NCBI RefSeq assembly: GCF_001634365.1
Contig: NZ_CP014579.1
Coordinates: forward strand, 992,001-1,056,000
Direction of reading: 5' to 3'
DNA: 64,000 bases
Source of the DNA: Paraburkholderia phytofirmans OLGA172
Lineage (GTDB): Bacteria; Pseudomonadota; Gammaproteobacteria; Burkholderiales; Burkholderiaceae
The position numbers were made by a program, and so were the translations under genes. Below the pieces are notes generated by a model that was given only the letters and a program-made list of their open reading frames with translations, did no database searches and had not been told where the DNA came from. Positions 18,188 to 26,402 of this stretch are shown one piece after another (position 1 is the stretch's first letter; every line of letters starts with the position of its first letter).

Positions 18188-20431
18188 ATGTCCCGGGGAT
18201 TGCTCGATGCACAAAGCGGCGCGCAGCCGCCGAAGCGTGGCAAGGGCGGCATCACACGCCGCACGTTCCTGAAGTTCGGCGTCACGGTGGGCGCGGCAAG
18301 CGGCGGCGGCTTGCTGCTCGGCTTCAGCATGCCGGCCGCCAGTCAGGATCAGAAGGCGGGCAAATCGGTCATCGGCGGCGATGGGGATGAAGCAGCGCAG
18401 AATGGTGTGTTCGCGCCGAACGCCTTCATCCAGATCGACACGGCGGGCAAGGTCACGCTGGTGATTCCGAAGGTCGAAATGGGGCAAGGCGTCTACACGT
18501 CGATCCCGATGCTGATCGCCGAAGAGCTCGAAGTGCCGCTCGACACGGTCACGCTCGACCACGCGCCACCGAACGAAAAGCTCTTCATGGACCCGCTGCT
18601 CGGCGGCCAGCTCACGGGCGGTTCGACGTCGATCCGCTATGCCTGGGAGCCGATGCGCCGTGCCGGCGCGGCCGCACGCACCGTACTGATCAGCGCCGCC
18701 GCGCAGCAATGGCAAGTCGATCCGGCCAGCTGCCATGCGCAAGCCGGGCAGGTGATTCATGCGGCGAGCAATCGCAGCATCGGTTACGGACAGTTGGTGA
18801 ACGCCGCGGCGAAGCTGCCCGCGCCACAGAACGTGCCGTTGAAAGATCCGAAAGATTTCAAGCTGATCGGCACCGCGGTCAAACGCCTCGATTCGCCGGA
18901 GAAAGTGGACGGCACCGCCATGTTCGGACTGGACGTGCGCGTGCCCGACATGGTCTACGCGGCCATCGCGAACTGCCCGGTGTTCGGCGGCACGCTCGCC
19001 AGCGTCGACGATACCAATGCGAAGAAAATCCCCGGTGTGCGCCAGGTCGTCAAAGTTGATAACGCGGTCGCCGTGATCGGCGATCACACGTGGGCCGCCA
19101 AACGCGGTTTGCAGGCGCTGGATATCAAATGGAACGAAGGCGCGGGCGCGCAGATCGGGATGAAGCAGATCGTCGACGATCTCGCCAATGCCTCGCAGCG
19201 CAATGGTGCGGTGGCGCGTAAAGACGGTGACGTGAACAACGCGTTTTCAAACGCGAAGACACGCGTCGACGCCGTGTATCAGCAGCCGTTCCTTGCGCAC
19301 GCCACGATGGAACCGATCAACTGCACGGTGCACGTGCGGCCTGACGGCTGCGAGATCTGGATCGGCTCGCAAGTGCCGACGCGGGTGGTCGACGCGGCGG
19401 TTGCCGTCACGGGTTTGCCGGCGGACAAGATCGTCGTGCACAACCATCTGCTCGGCGGCGGCTTCGGCCGGCGGCTCGAGTTCGACATGGTCACGCAGGC
19501 GGTCAAGATCGGCAAACAGGTGTCGACGCCGGTGAAGGTATTGTGGACGCGCGAAGAAGACATCCAGCACGACATGTACCGGCCGTACTACTACGACAAG
19601 ATCTCCGCCGGGCTCGACGCGAACGGCAAGCCGATCGCGTGGCAGCATCGGATTGTCGGCTCGTCGATCCTGGCGCGTTTCGCGCCGCCGGCGTTCAAGA
19701 ATGGCCTTGATCCCGATGCGGTGGAAGTCGCCTCCGACCTGCCGTACGATCTGCCGAATCAGTTGGTCGATTATGTGCGGCAGGAACCGCATGCGGTTCC
19801 CACCGCATTCTGGCGCGGCGTGGGGCCGACGCGCGGCACCTTCGTGGTCGAGAGCTTCATCGACGAACTCGCCGCGCAGGCGAAAGTCGATCCGGTCAAA
19901 TACCGCCAGGATCTGCTCGGCAAAACGCCACGCGCGCTGAACGTGCTCAACACCGCCGCGCAGGCGGCGAACTGGGGCAGTGCGGTGCCGAAGGGCCAGG
20001 GGCGTGGCGTGTCGGTGATGCATGCGTTCGGCAGCTTCTTCTCGATCGTTGTCGACGTGGCGGTCGATCAGGGCGAGGTGGCCGTCAAGCGGGTGGTGTG
20101 CGCGGTCGATTGCGGGATGGTGGTGAATCCGAACACGATCGAAGCGCAGGTGCAAGGCGGCATCATCTTTGGCATTACGGCCGCGCTCTACAGTGAGATC
20201 ACGATCAAGAACGGCCGCGTGGAGCAGAACAACTTCACCGACTACCGGATGCTGCGGATCGATCAAACACCGCCTATCGAGGTGCATATCGTGAAGAGCG
20301 GCGAGGCGCCTGGCGGCATCGGCGAGCCGGGCACGGCGGCGCTCGCCCCCGCTCTGACGAACGCGATTTACGCGGCCACCGGCAAGCGGCTGCGGCAATT
20401 GCCAGTCGGTAGCCAACTACAAACCGCTTGA
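18188..20431 (+). CDS. Molybdopterin-binding large subunit, aldehyde/N-heterocycle dehydrogenase (IorB-like)
   Basis: 747 residues. The twin-arginine signal RRTFLKF at residues 24-30 and the following hydrophobic stretch predict periplasmic export of the folded cofactor protein. The Mo-cofactor segments are present: GQGVYTSIPMLIAEELEV, GGGFGRRLEFD, and the C-terminal GGIGEPGT, whose Glu is the catalytic base of this superfamily. It forms the IorAB pair with the gene before it. With the triheme cytochrome after it, the arrangement matches membrane-associated aldehyde dehydrogenases and nicotinate-type hydroxylases that feed electrons to the respiratory chain. The substrate cannot be told; aldehyde oxidation is the default guess. 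Confidence 0.9.
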   Translation: MSRGLLDAQSGAQPPKRGKGGITRRTFLKFGVTVGAASGGGLLLGFSMPAASQDQKAGKSVIGGDGDEAAQNGVFAPNAFIQIDTAGKVTLVIPKVEMGQGVYTSIPMLIAEELEVPLDTVTLDHAPPNEKLFMDPLLGGQLTGGSTSIRYAWEPMRRAGAAARTVLISAAAQQWQVDPASCHAQAGQVIHAASNRSIGYGQLVNAAAKLPAPQNVPLKDPKDFKLIGTAVKRLDSPEKVDGTAMFGLDVRVPDMVYAAIANCPVFGGTLASVDDTNAKKIPGVRQVVKVDNAVAVIGDHTWAAKRGLQALDIKWNEGAGAQIGMKQIVDDLANASQRNGAVARKDGDVNNAFSNAKTRVDAVYQQPFLAHATMEPINCTVHVRPDGCEIWIGSQVPTRVVDAAVAVTGLPADKIVVHNHLLGGGFGRRLEFDMVTQAVKIGKQVSTPVKVLWTREEDIQHDMYRPYYYDKISAGLDANGKPIAWQHRIVGSSILARFAPPAFKNGLDPDAVEVASDLPYDLPNQLVDYVRQEPHAVPTAFWRGVGPTRGTFVVESFIDELAAQAKVDPVKYRQDLLGKTPRALNVLNTAAQAANWGSAVPKGQGRGVSVMHAFGSFFSIVVDVAVDQGEVAVKRVVCAVDCGMVVNPNTIEAQVQGGIIFGITAALYSEITIKNGRVEQNNFTDYRMLRIDQTPPIEVHIVKSGEAPGGIGEPGTAALAPALTNAIYAATGKRLRQLPVGSQLQTA

Positions 20432-20481
20432 CGGCTTTGCATGGGATCGGAGTAAGTGCTTTGCATCGACAGGAGACCAAC

Positions 20482-21762
20482 ATGAAAGACACACTCAAGG
20501 GTTTCGGCGTGGCGCTGTGCGTGGCATTGCCGTTCCTGATGCAAACCCCGGCGCAAGCAGCGGATCAGGCGCTGGTGCAGCGCGGCGCCTATCTGGCGAA
20601 GCTTGGCGACTGCGTCGCTTGCCATACGGCGCCGAAGGGCAAACCGTTCGCGGGCGGCCTGCCGATGACCACGCCGATGGGCCAGATCTACACCACCAAC
20701 ATCACGCCGGATCAGCAAACCGGCATCGGCAATTACACGGAAGAGGACTTTGCGAAAGCGATGCGCGAAGGCGTCGCGAAAGACGGTCATAACCTGTATC
20801 CGGCGATGCCGTATCCGTCGTATGCGAAGGTCAACGACGACGACATGAAAGCGCTGTACGCGTACTTCATGAGCGGCGTCGTGCCGGTACAGCAGGCGAA
20901 CCGCGAGCCGGACATCAAATGGCCGTTGAACATGCGCTGGCCGTTGAAGTTCTGGAACATGGTGTTCGTGGAGAAGGGCGTCTATCAGGACAAGCCGGGC
21001 AAAGATGTCGCGTGGAATCGTGGCGCGTATCTGATCCAGGGTCTGGGGCATTGCGGGTCGTGTCATACGCCGCGCGGCATTGCGTTCCAGGAGAAGGCGC
21101 TGGATGAAAGCGGCAGCGCGTTCCTGACTGGCGGCCTGCTGGACGGCTGGTTCGCGGCGAACCTGACGGGCGAGCACAACGCCGGCCTGGGGCGCTGGAA
21201 CAATCAGGATCTGCAGGCGTTCCTGAAGACCGGCGCCAATCGCCATGCATCGGCGTTCGGTTCGATGACCAGTGTGATCAACAACAGCACGCAGGGCTTG
21301 AACGACACCGACATCGCCGCGATGTCCACATACCTGAAGTCGATCCCGCCGGCGGGCGGCAGTGGCGCGCCGCCTTATACGTATGACCCACAGGCGACGA
21401 AAGTGTCGTTGACCCGTCCTGCCAACGATGCCGGTGCGCGCGTTTATACGGCGTATTGCATGCACTGCCATGGCGTCGATGGGCGCGGCTTTGCGCCGAT
21501 GCTGGCGCCGTTAGCCGGCAATCCGAACGTGCTGGAGAAGGATCCGTCCTCGCTGATCAACGTGACGCTGAACGGCACGGAGGATCTGGTGATCGGCGGC
21601 ATTCCCGCGCCGTATCCAATGCCGAAGTACGCGCCGGTGCTCAACGACCAGCAGATCGCCGATGTGCTGACCTTTGTGCGAGCCGGGTGGAATAACGGTG
21701 GCTCGGCGGTCACGGCGGCTGACGTGGCGAAGTTGCGGAAGTCGACCCAGGCGGCGCGCTAG
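20482..21762 (+). CDS. Triheme cytochrome c subunit of the molybdenum dehydrogenase
   Basis: 426 residues with a Sec signal peptide ending in TPAQA. It has three class I haem c sites: CVACH (Cys44), CGSCH (Cys191) and CMHCH (Cys326). This is the size and layout of the membrane-anchoring cytochrome of alcohol and aldehyde dehydrogenases, which hands electrons to ubiquinone or the terminal oxidase. The gene starts 50 bases after the Mo subunit with AGGAG in front of the ATG. It ends at a strong bidirectional terminator, so the operon is three genes long. Confidence 0.92.
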   Translation: MKDTLKGFGVALCVALPFLMQTPAQAADQALVQRGAYLAKLGDCVACHTAPKGKPFAGGLPMTTPMGQIYTTNITPDQQTGIGNYTEEDFAKAMREGVAKDGHNLYPAMPYPSYAKVNDDDMKALYAYFMSGVVPVQQANREPDIKWPLNMRWPLKFWNMVFVEKGVYQDKPGKDVAWNRGAYLIQGLGHCGSCHTPRGIAFQEKALDESGSAFLTGGLLDGWFAANLTGEHNAGLGRWNNQDLQAFLKTGANRHASAFGSMTSVINNSTQGLNDTDIAAMSTYLKSIPPAGGSGAPPYTYDPQATKVSLTRPANDAGARVYTAYCMHCHGVDGRGFAPMLAPLAGNPNVLEKDPSSLINVTLNGTEDLVIGGIPAPYPMPKYAPVLNDQQIADVLTFVRAGWNNGGSAVTAADVAKLRKSTQAAR

Positions 21763-21780
21763 AACCATCGGGCTGGCAAC

Positions 21781-21821
21781 AAAAAAAAGCGGCAACCATG
21801 CAAAACGGTTGCCGCTTTTTT
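21781..21821. terminator. Bidirectional rho-independent terminator
   Basis: A perfect 9-bp stem GCGGCAACC / GGTTGCCGC (21789-21797 and 21807-21815) has eight A before it and six T after it. It can therefore stop both the dehydrogenase operon (plus) and the converging amino acid permease operon (minus). Confidence 0.9.
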
Positions 21822-21856
21822 GTGGACCCGCAGAAGCTTTTTGTGGACCCGCAGAA
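21814..21856. repeat. Tandem duplication of about 22 bases at the terminator
   Basis: GCTTTTTTGTGGACCCGCAG plus AA at 21814-21835 is repeated with one T fewer at 21836-21856. The duplication copies the right arm and T-tract of the terminator, probably a slippage event. Confidence 0.9.
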
Positions 21857-21860
21857 AGCG

Positions 21861-22517
21861 TTACCGGTGCTGTCCCACCTTTGCCCGCTTCTCCAGCACG
21901 CGCGCATACCACGTCAATGGGAAACACATCGCGAAGTAAATCATCGCGACCATGCCGTAGATCGGAAACGGGCGGAATGCGGCGTTCGTGATCATCGTGC
22001 CGGTCTTGGTCAATTCCGTGAAGCCGATGATCGACGCGAGCGCCGTGCTCTTCACCACCTGCACGAGGAAGCCGACCGTCGGCGCTACGGCGATCTTCAG
22101 CGCCTGCGGCCAGATGATGTAGCGCAGTTGCTGGCTGAACGTCATGCCCAGACTCGCCCCGGCGGCCCATTGACCACGCGGCACGGCTTCCACGCAGCCG
22201 CGCCAGATATCGACCAGATAAGCGCTGGTATAAAGCGTCAGCGTGACGGCTGCCGCGACCCAGGGCGAGACGTCGACACCTAGCAACGGCAGACCGAAGA
22301 ACGCCAGAAACAGCTGCATCAGCAGCGGCGTGCCCTGAAACACTTCCACATACACCACCACGATCCGCCGCAACCACGGCAACGGCGACACGCGCATTGC
22401 GAGCAGGATCAGCCCGACAATGCCGCCGCCGAAAAACGCGATCAGCGACAACAACACCGTCCAGCGGGCGGCGAACAACAGATTGCGGGCGATGTCCCAC
22501 AGCGTGAATTCGACCAT
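21861..22517 (-). CDS. Polar amino acid ABC transporter permease (second)
   Basis: 218 residues, HisM/GlnP family: about five hydrophobic segments and the permease EAA loop EAVPRGQWAAGASLGMTFSQQ contacting the ATPase. The FQGTPLLMQLFLAFFGLPLLG segment is the family signature. The ATG at 22517 has GGAG upstream and lies two bases after the stop of the first permease, so the two are co-translated. A start at 22556 would overlap the upstream gene for no reason. Its partners are the permease at 22520 and the binding protein at 23496. No HisP-type ATPase follows; the gene is the last of the operon. Confidence 0.9.
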   Translation of the reverse strand: MVEFTLWDIARNLLFAARWTVLLSLIAFFGGGIVGLILLAMRVSPLPWLRRIVVVYVEVFQGTPLLMQLFLAFFGLPLLGVDVSPWVAAAVTLTLYTSAYLVDIWRGCVEAVPRGQWAAGASLGMTFSQQLRYIIWPQALKIAVAPTVGFLVQVVKSTALASIIGFTELTKTGTMITNAAFRPFPIYGMVAMIYFAMCFPLTWYARVLEKRAKVGQHR

Positions 22518-22519
22518 GA

Positions 22520-23272
22520 TCAACGCTCCGTCGGCAGAGTGCGGGCGGCGCGCCACATCAGGCGGGTGCGCCAGTTACGCGGCGCGCTGCCGCTGCTGCC
22601 GCTGCGAGCCGCGCGGCCCGCGAAGAGGTTGCGGCCGAGCCGGTTCATGAGCTGCCGCAACACGATCGACAACACCAGATACGTCGCGGTGATGATCAGG
22701 TAGCTCTCGAACGAGCGGAAGTTGCGCGACTGGATGAAGTTGGCCGCGTAGGTCAGATCGGGCACCGAGATCTGCGAGACCACCGCCGAGCCGAGCATCA
22801 CGATCAGCACCTGGCTTAACAGCGCGGGAAACACGTTGGCAATCGCCTGCGGCAGCACGACGTAGCGAAACACTTGCCGTCCATGCAGGCCGAGCGCTTG
22901 CGCCGCCTGCACCTGGCCGCGCGAAATCGAATCGATCCCGGCGCGCACGATTTCGATCGCGTAGGCGCCGAGATTGACGGTCATCGCCAGAATCGCGGCC
23001 TGCACTTCGTCGATATGAATGCCGAGGCTCGGCAAGCCGAAGAAGATGAAGAACAACTGCACGATGAAGGGCGTATTGCGGATCAACTCGACGTAAGTTG
23101 CGACTACCCAGCGGGCCCACTTCGGCCCGGCCACCGCGATGCTCGCGCCGCCAATGCCGACGAGGCCGCCGAGCACGGTGGACACGGCGGTCAGCCCCAG
23201 CGTGACGGCGACGCCGCGCGCGAGCAGTCCCGCATAGAGGCCGAAGCCGCTGAAATCGAACGCATAGGTCAT
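22520..23272 (-). CDS. Polar amino acid ABC transporter permease (first)
   Basis: 250 residues, HisQ/GltJ type. Hydrophobic segments alternate with the signature IRNTPFIVQLFFIFFGLPSLGI and the EAA loop RGQVQAAQALGLHGRQVFRYVVLPQ. The C-terminal tail is Arg/Ser-rich (RAARSGSSGSAPRNWRTR) and unlike the family average, but it is still in frame. It follows the binding-protein gene across a 223-base spacer filled with palindromic repeats, which should affect the ratio of binding protein to permease. Confidence 0.9.
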   Translation of the reverse strand: MTYAFDFSGFGLYAGLLARGVAVTLGLTAVSTVLGGLVGIGGASIAVAGPKWARWVVATYVELIRNTPFIVQLFFIFFGLPSLGIHIDEVQAAILAMTVNLGAYAIEIVRAGIDSISRGQVQAAQALGLHGRQVFRYVVLPQAIANVFPALLSQVLIVMLGSAVVSQISVPDLTYAANFIQSRNFRSFESYLIITATYLVLSIVLRQLMNRLGRNLFAGRAARSGSSGSAPRNWRTRLMWRAARTLPTER

Positions 23273-23310
23273 GGCGTGGCACTCATCGTGAGGTCAATCT
23301 CCAGCGCGCG

Positions 23311-23466
23311 CCCCGAAGGAATCCTCCTCGGGGGGCCTCGAAGGAAGTCCCCTCGGGGGCCCTCGAAGGAAGTCCCCTCGGGGGCCCTCGAAGGAAGTCC
23401 CCTCAGGGGGCGCCTCGAAGGAATCCCCCTTGCGGGAGACGCCCCGAAGGAAGTCCTGTTGGGGGA
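23311..23466. repeat. Six-copy array of a 25-bp palindromic element
   Basis: Imperfect 25-bp units start at 23311, 23336, 23361, 23386, 23413 and 23442. The core CCTCGAAGGAAGTCCCCTCG is followed by GGGG, and each copy can form a short GC-rich hairpin (CCCC-TC-GGGG). The array fills the intercistronic gap between the binding-protein and permease genes. That is the same position as REP/BIME elements in the hisJ-hisQ and malE-malF operons of enterobacteria. A single related unit sits inside etfA at 45934-45960. Confidence 0.92.
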
Positions 23467-23495
23467 CCGGCTTGGCCAGTCCGCGCAAAAAAGGT

Positions 23496-24320
23496 TCAGA
23501 GGTCGGCCGGCAGCGGCGCACGCAGCCATTTCTGCGAAATCGCGTTCATGGTGCCGTCCTTGCGGGCCTTGGCAATCGTTTCGTCGACTTTCTGCTTCAG
23601 ACGCGGCTCGTTCTTGTTCAAACCGACGTGGTCCGGCGAGCTGAACAGCGAGAACTTCTGCTCCGGATCGTTCGCCGGATGACGCGCGAGAATGGTTGCG
23701 CCGACGTCGTTGCCGACTACCATCAACTGTACCTGACCAGAAAGAAACGCCGAAATTGCGCCGTTAGGATCGTCGAAACGCTTGATGGTCGCGCTGGGCG
23801 GCGCGATCTTGCTGACACTCAGGTCTTCCAGCGTGCCGCGCGCGACGGAAATCGACTTGCCGGCGAGATCGGCGGCGTTCTTCACGGGCAGCGTCTTCGG
23901 GCCGAACACGGCGAGGTAGTAGGGCGCGTAGGGCTGCGAGAAGTCGATCACCTTTTCGCGCTCCGGCGTCTGGCCCACGGAAAGCAGCATGTCAGCCTTG
24001 TGGTCGGCGAGGTAGGCCATGCGGTTGTCGCCCGTCACCTGCACGAGTTCGACTTTCGCGTTGAGGGCATGGCCGATCAGGTTGGCGACGTCGATGTCGT
24101 AGCCCATCGGCTTCATGTCCGGGCCGATCGAGCCGAACGGCGGGTAGTCCTCGAATACGCCGATGCGTACCGTGCCGGACTTGGCGATGTTGTCGAGCGC
24201 GTCGGCATGCGCGGCCGACGAAAAGGCGCACAGCGCGCCGAGGCCGGTGAAGGCGAGCGTCGCGGCGAGGGTGGCGAAGACGCGGCGTGCGTTCGATTGG
24301 GCAACTTGGGGCTGGTTCAT
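23496..24320 (-). CDS. Amino acid ABC transporter periplasmic binding protein
   Basis: 274 residues, SBP_bac_3 family (PF00497). The signal peptide ends near SSAAHA. The mature part opens with GTVRIGVFEDYPPFGSIG, the classic start of lysine/arginine/glutamate binding proteins. DMKPMGYDIDVANLIGHALN and MAYLADHKADMLLSVGQTPEREKVIDFS then carry the ligand-binding Arg and Asp residues. The ligand is probably a polar or acidic amino acid; I cannot narrow it. It is first in a three-gene operon with the two permeases and 54 bases downstream of the polyamine-type ATPase gene, so read-through is possible. Confidence 0.9.
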   Translation of the reverse strand: MNQPQVAQSNARRVFATLAATLAFTGLGALCAFSSAAHADALDNIAKSGTVRIGVFEDYPPFGSIGPDMKPMGYDIDVANLIGHALNAKVELVQVTGDNRMAYLADHKADMLLSVGQTPEREKVIDFSQPYAPYYLAVFGPKTLPVKNAADLAGKSISVARGTLEDLSVSKIAPPSATIKRFDDPNGAISAFLSGQVQLMVVGNDVGATILARHPANDPEQKFSLFSSPDHVGLNKNEPRLKQKVDETIAKARKDGTMNAISQKWLRAPLPADL

Positions 24321-24373
24321 GGTCTGTCCTCTGTCGAAAACTCGGTGTTGGAATGGGATTCAGGGTGAGCGCT

Positions 24374-25462
24374 TCAATGCGCCGCGCGTGCGGCGATCAG
24401 CTTACATGCGTGCGGTGGCAATTCCGCGAATACCGGCATGCCGAGCGTCAGCCCCGGTGTTTCGCGCGGCGTGGTCGCGGCAGTCAGGGTGAAACCTGCG
24501 CAATCGATCGTCGCTTCGAGCGACGCCCCCACGTCGCGGATAAAAGTCACCGTGCCCGCGAGCCGGTTCTGCCCCGCACGGTTTTGCAACGCATTGTCGG
24601 ATGCGGATTTGACGCACACGTCTTCCGGCCGGATCAGCAGACGGATGTCGCTGCTGGATTCCGGCACGCGCGCCGGTTGCGCAACTGCAATGCGCCTTCC
24701 GCCCGGCAGACTGACGCCGCCCGCGCCGTCATAGGTGACCGGCAGGATGTTGCCGAGCCCGATGAAGTCAGCGACGAATTCGCTGACCGGGTCGCGATAA
24801 ATATCGAGCGGTTTGCCGACCTGCGCAATCCGGCCTTTCTCCATCACCACGATCTCGTCGGCCATCGTCATCGCTTCGCGCTGGTCGTGCGTCACCATGA
24901 TCGTCGTGATGCCGAGACGCTGTTGCAACAGGCGGATTTCGACCTGCATCGCTTCGCGCAGTTTGGCGTCGAGCGCGGAGAGCGGTTCGTCGAGCAGCAG
25001 CAGTTTCGGTTGCGATGCGATTGCGCGGGCAATCGCCACGCGTTGCCGCTGGCCGCCGGAGAGTTGCGTGACTGGCCGGTTCGCCATATGCGGCAACTGG
25101 ATCAGCTCCAGCAATTCAGCGACGCGGCGCGCTTGCGCGTCTTTTGCGGTCTTGCGCAGCTTGAGCGGATACGCGACGTTTTGCGCGACCGTCATATGCG
25201 GAAACAGCGCGAGCGACTGAAACACCATGCCAAAGTCGCGCTGATTGGCAGGCAGATGCGTGATGTCGCGGCCAGCAAAGTTGATGCTGCCGGAACTCGG
25301 CGTTTCCAACCCGGCGATCATCCGCAAGAGCGTGGTCTTGCCGCAGCCGGACGGCCCGAGAAAGCACACCAGCTTGCCGTCGGGCACGCTCAGATCGACG
25401 CTGTCGACGGCATACGCCGCGTTGAAGCGCTTGGTCACGGCCTGCAAGGTCAGATGGGTCAT
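24374..25462 (-). CDS. ABC transporter ATP-binding protein, PotA-like (polyamine/2-aminoethylphosphonate type)
   Basis: 362 residues. Walker A is GPSGCGKTT, the signature motif is LSGGQRQRVAIARA, Walker B is LLLLDEPLSALD and the switch His is in MVTHDQREAMT. A C-terminal TOBE domain (about residues 280-360) is typical of the PotA/FbpC/PhnT group. The ATG at 25462 has GGAG eight bases upstream; a TTG at 25477 is possible but poorer. It is the fourth gene of the operon that begins at 28485. It is also the only ABC ATPase in this stretch, so the downstream amino acid permeases may depend on an ATPase encoded elsewhere. Confidence 0.92.
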   Translation of the reverse strand: MTHLTLQAVTKRFNAAYAVDSVDLSVPDGKLVCFLGPSGCGKTTLLRMIAGLETPSSGSINFAGRDITHLPANQRDFGMVFQSLALFPHMTVAQNVAYPLKLRKTAKDAQARRVAELLELIQLPHMANRPVTQLSGGQRQRVAIARAIASQPKLLLLDEPLSALDAKLREAMQVEIRLLQQRLGITTIMVTHDQREAMTMADEIVVMEKGRIAQVGKPLDIYRDPVSEFVADFIGLGNILPVTYDGAGGVSLPGGRRIAVAQPARVPESSSDIRLLIRPEDVCVKSASDNALQNRAGQNRLAGTVTFIRDVGASLEATIDCAGFTLTAATTPRETPGLTLGMPVFAELPPHACKLIAARAAH

Positions 25463-25511
25463 CGAATGCTCCAGCAAAAAGGCGTCATCGCAGCGCGAAT
25501 CGAAAGCGTGG

Positions 25512-26402
25512 TCAAAGCGCCACCCCTTCGTCGCCGATCAGCTTTTCGAGCAGCCAGATCAGCGCGAAGTCGATCGCGACGATGAAGACGGCGAAACAGA
25601 ACACGGTCGGATCGAGCGACGACACCGTGCGGCTGTAGAGCCACACCGGCAGCGTCATCGTGTCGATGCCGTACAGGAAGAACGTCACCGTGAATTCGTT
25701 GAACGAGACGATGAACGCGAACAGCATGCCGGCGAGAATGCCGGGGCGCATGAGCGGCAGGATCACGTCGATCAGTGCGCGGCTCGGGCTCGCGCCCATC
25801 ACGCAGGCCGCTTCCTCGAACTCCGGGCCGATCGAGGCCACCGACGCCGCGCAATTTTTCACGGTGAACGGCAGCGCCAGAATCACATGCGCGATGATCA
25901 GGCGGAACACGCCGAGCTCGACCGGCAGCACGTTGAACACCAGCAGCAGCGACAGGCCGAGCATCACCAGTGGATAGACGAGCGGCAACGCCACCAGTTG
26001 TTCGACCGCGGGTTTGCCACGAAAGCGGTAACGGCTCAATGCGTAGGCGGCGGGCACCGAGACGAGCGTGGCGATGACCATCGTCGAGAGCGCAACGATC
26101 AGGCTCGTGCTGAGCGCGGCGCCCATGGAGAGCGAGTCGCTAGCGTCCGGCGAGACGAAGCTGTGCCACGCCGCGCGGTACCAATGCAAGCCGTAGGCGT
26201 GCGGCGGGAATTCGAGCGTGTCGGCCGCGCTGAACGACATGGTGATCATCGTCAGGATCGGCAGCGCGGCAAGAAACAGCACGACGGCGGCGAGCAGCGC
26301 GGTGGCCTTGCCGAGCTGGCCGGGCATGGTGGTCGGCAAACGCGGCAAACGCGGAAGGCGCGGTGAAGGCGTCAGACGCGGAGTCTGGATCGGCGTGCTC
26401 AT
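25512..26402 (-). CDS. ABC transporter permease, PotC-like
   Basis: 296 residues, binding-protein-dependent transport inner-membrane family, six hydrophobic segments. The EAA loop reads EEAACVMGASPSRALIDVILPLMRPG. The N-terminus before the first membrane segment is a Pro/Arg-rich stretch with a tripeptide repeat (RLPRLPRLP) coded by a short tandem repeat near 26335-26365. The start ATG overlaps the stop of the PotB-like gene (ATGA). It pairs with the next gene to form the membrane channel. Confidence 0.9.
   Translation of the reverse strand: MSTPIQTPRLTPSPRLPRLPRLPTTMPGQLGKATALLAAVVLFLAALPILTMITMSFSAADTLEFPPHAYGLHWYRAAWHSFVSPDASDSLSMGAALSTSLIVALSTMVIATLVSVPAAYALSRYRFRGKPAVEQLVALPLVYPLVMLGLSLLLVFNVLPVELGVFRLIIAHVILALPFTVKNCAASVASIGPEFEEAACVMGASPSRALIDVILPLMRPGILAGMLFAFIVSFNEFTVTFFLYGIDTMTLPVWLYSRTVSSLDPTVFCFAVFIVAIDFALIWLLEKLIGDEGVAL

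Noticed and set aside
23311..23466. CRISPR array
   Set aside because: The units are contiguous without unique spacers and are imperfect palindromes. This is a tandem REP-like array.
24287..25585. Plus-strand open frame of 432 codons over the PotA-like gene
   Set aside because: It is antisense to a gene with Walker A, signature and Walker B motifs; its own translation has none.
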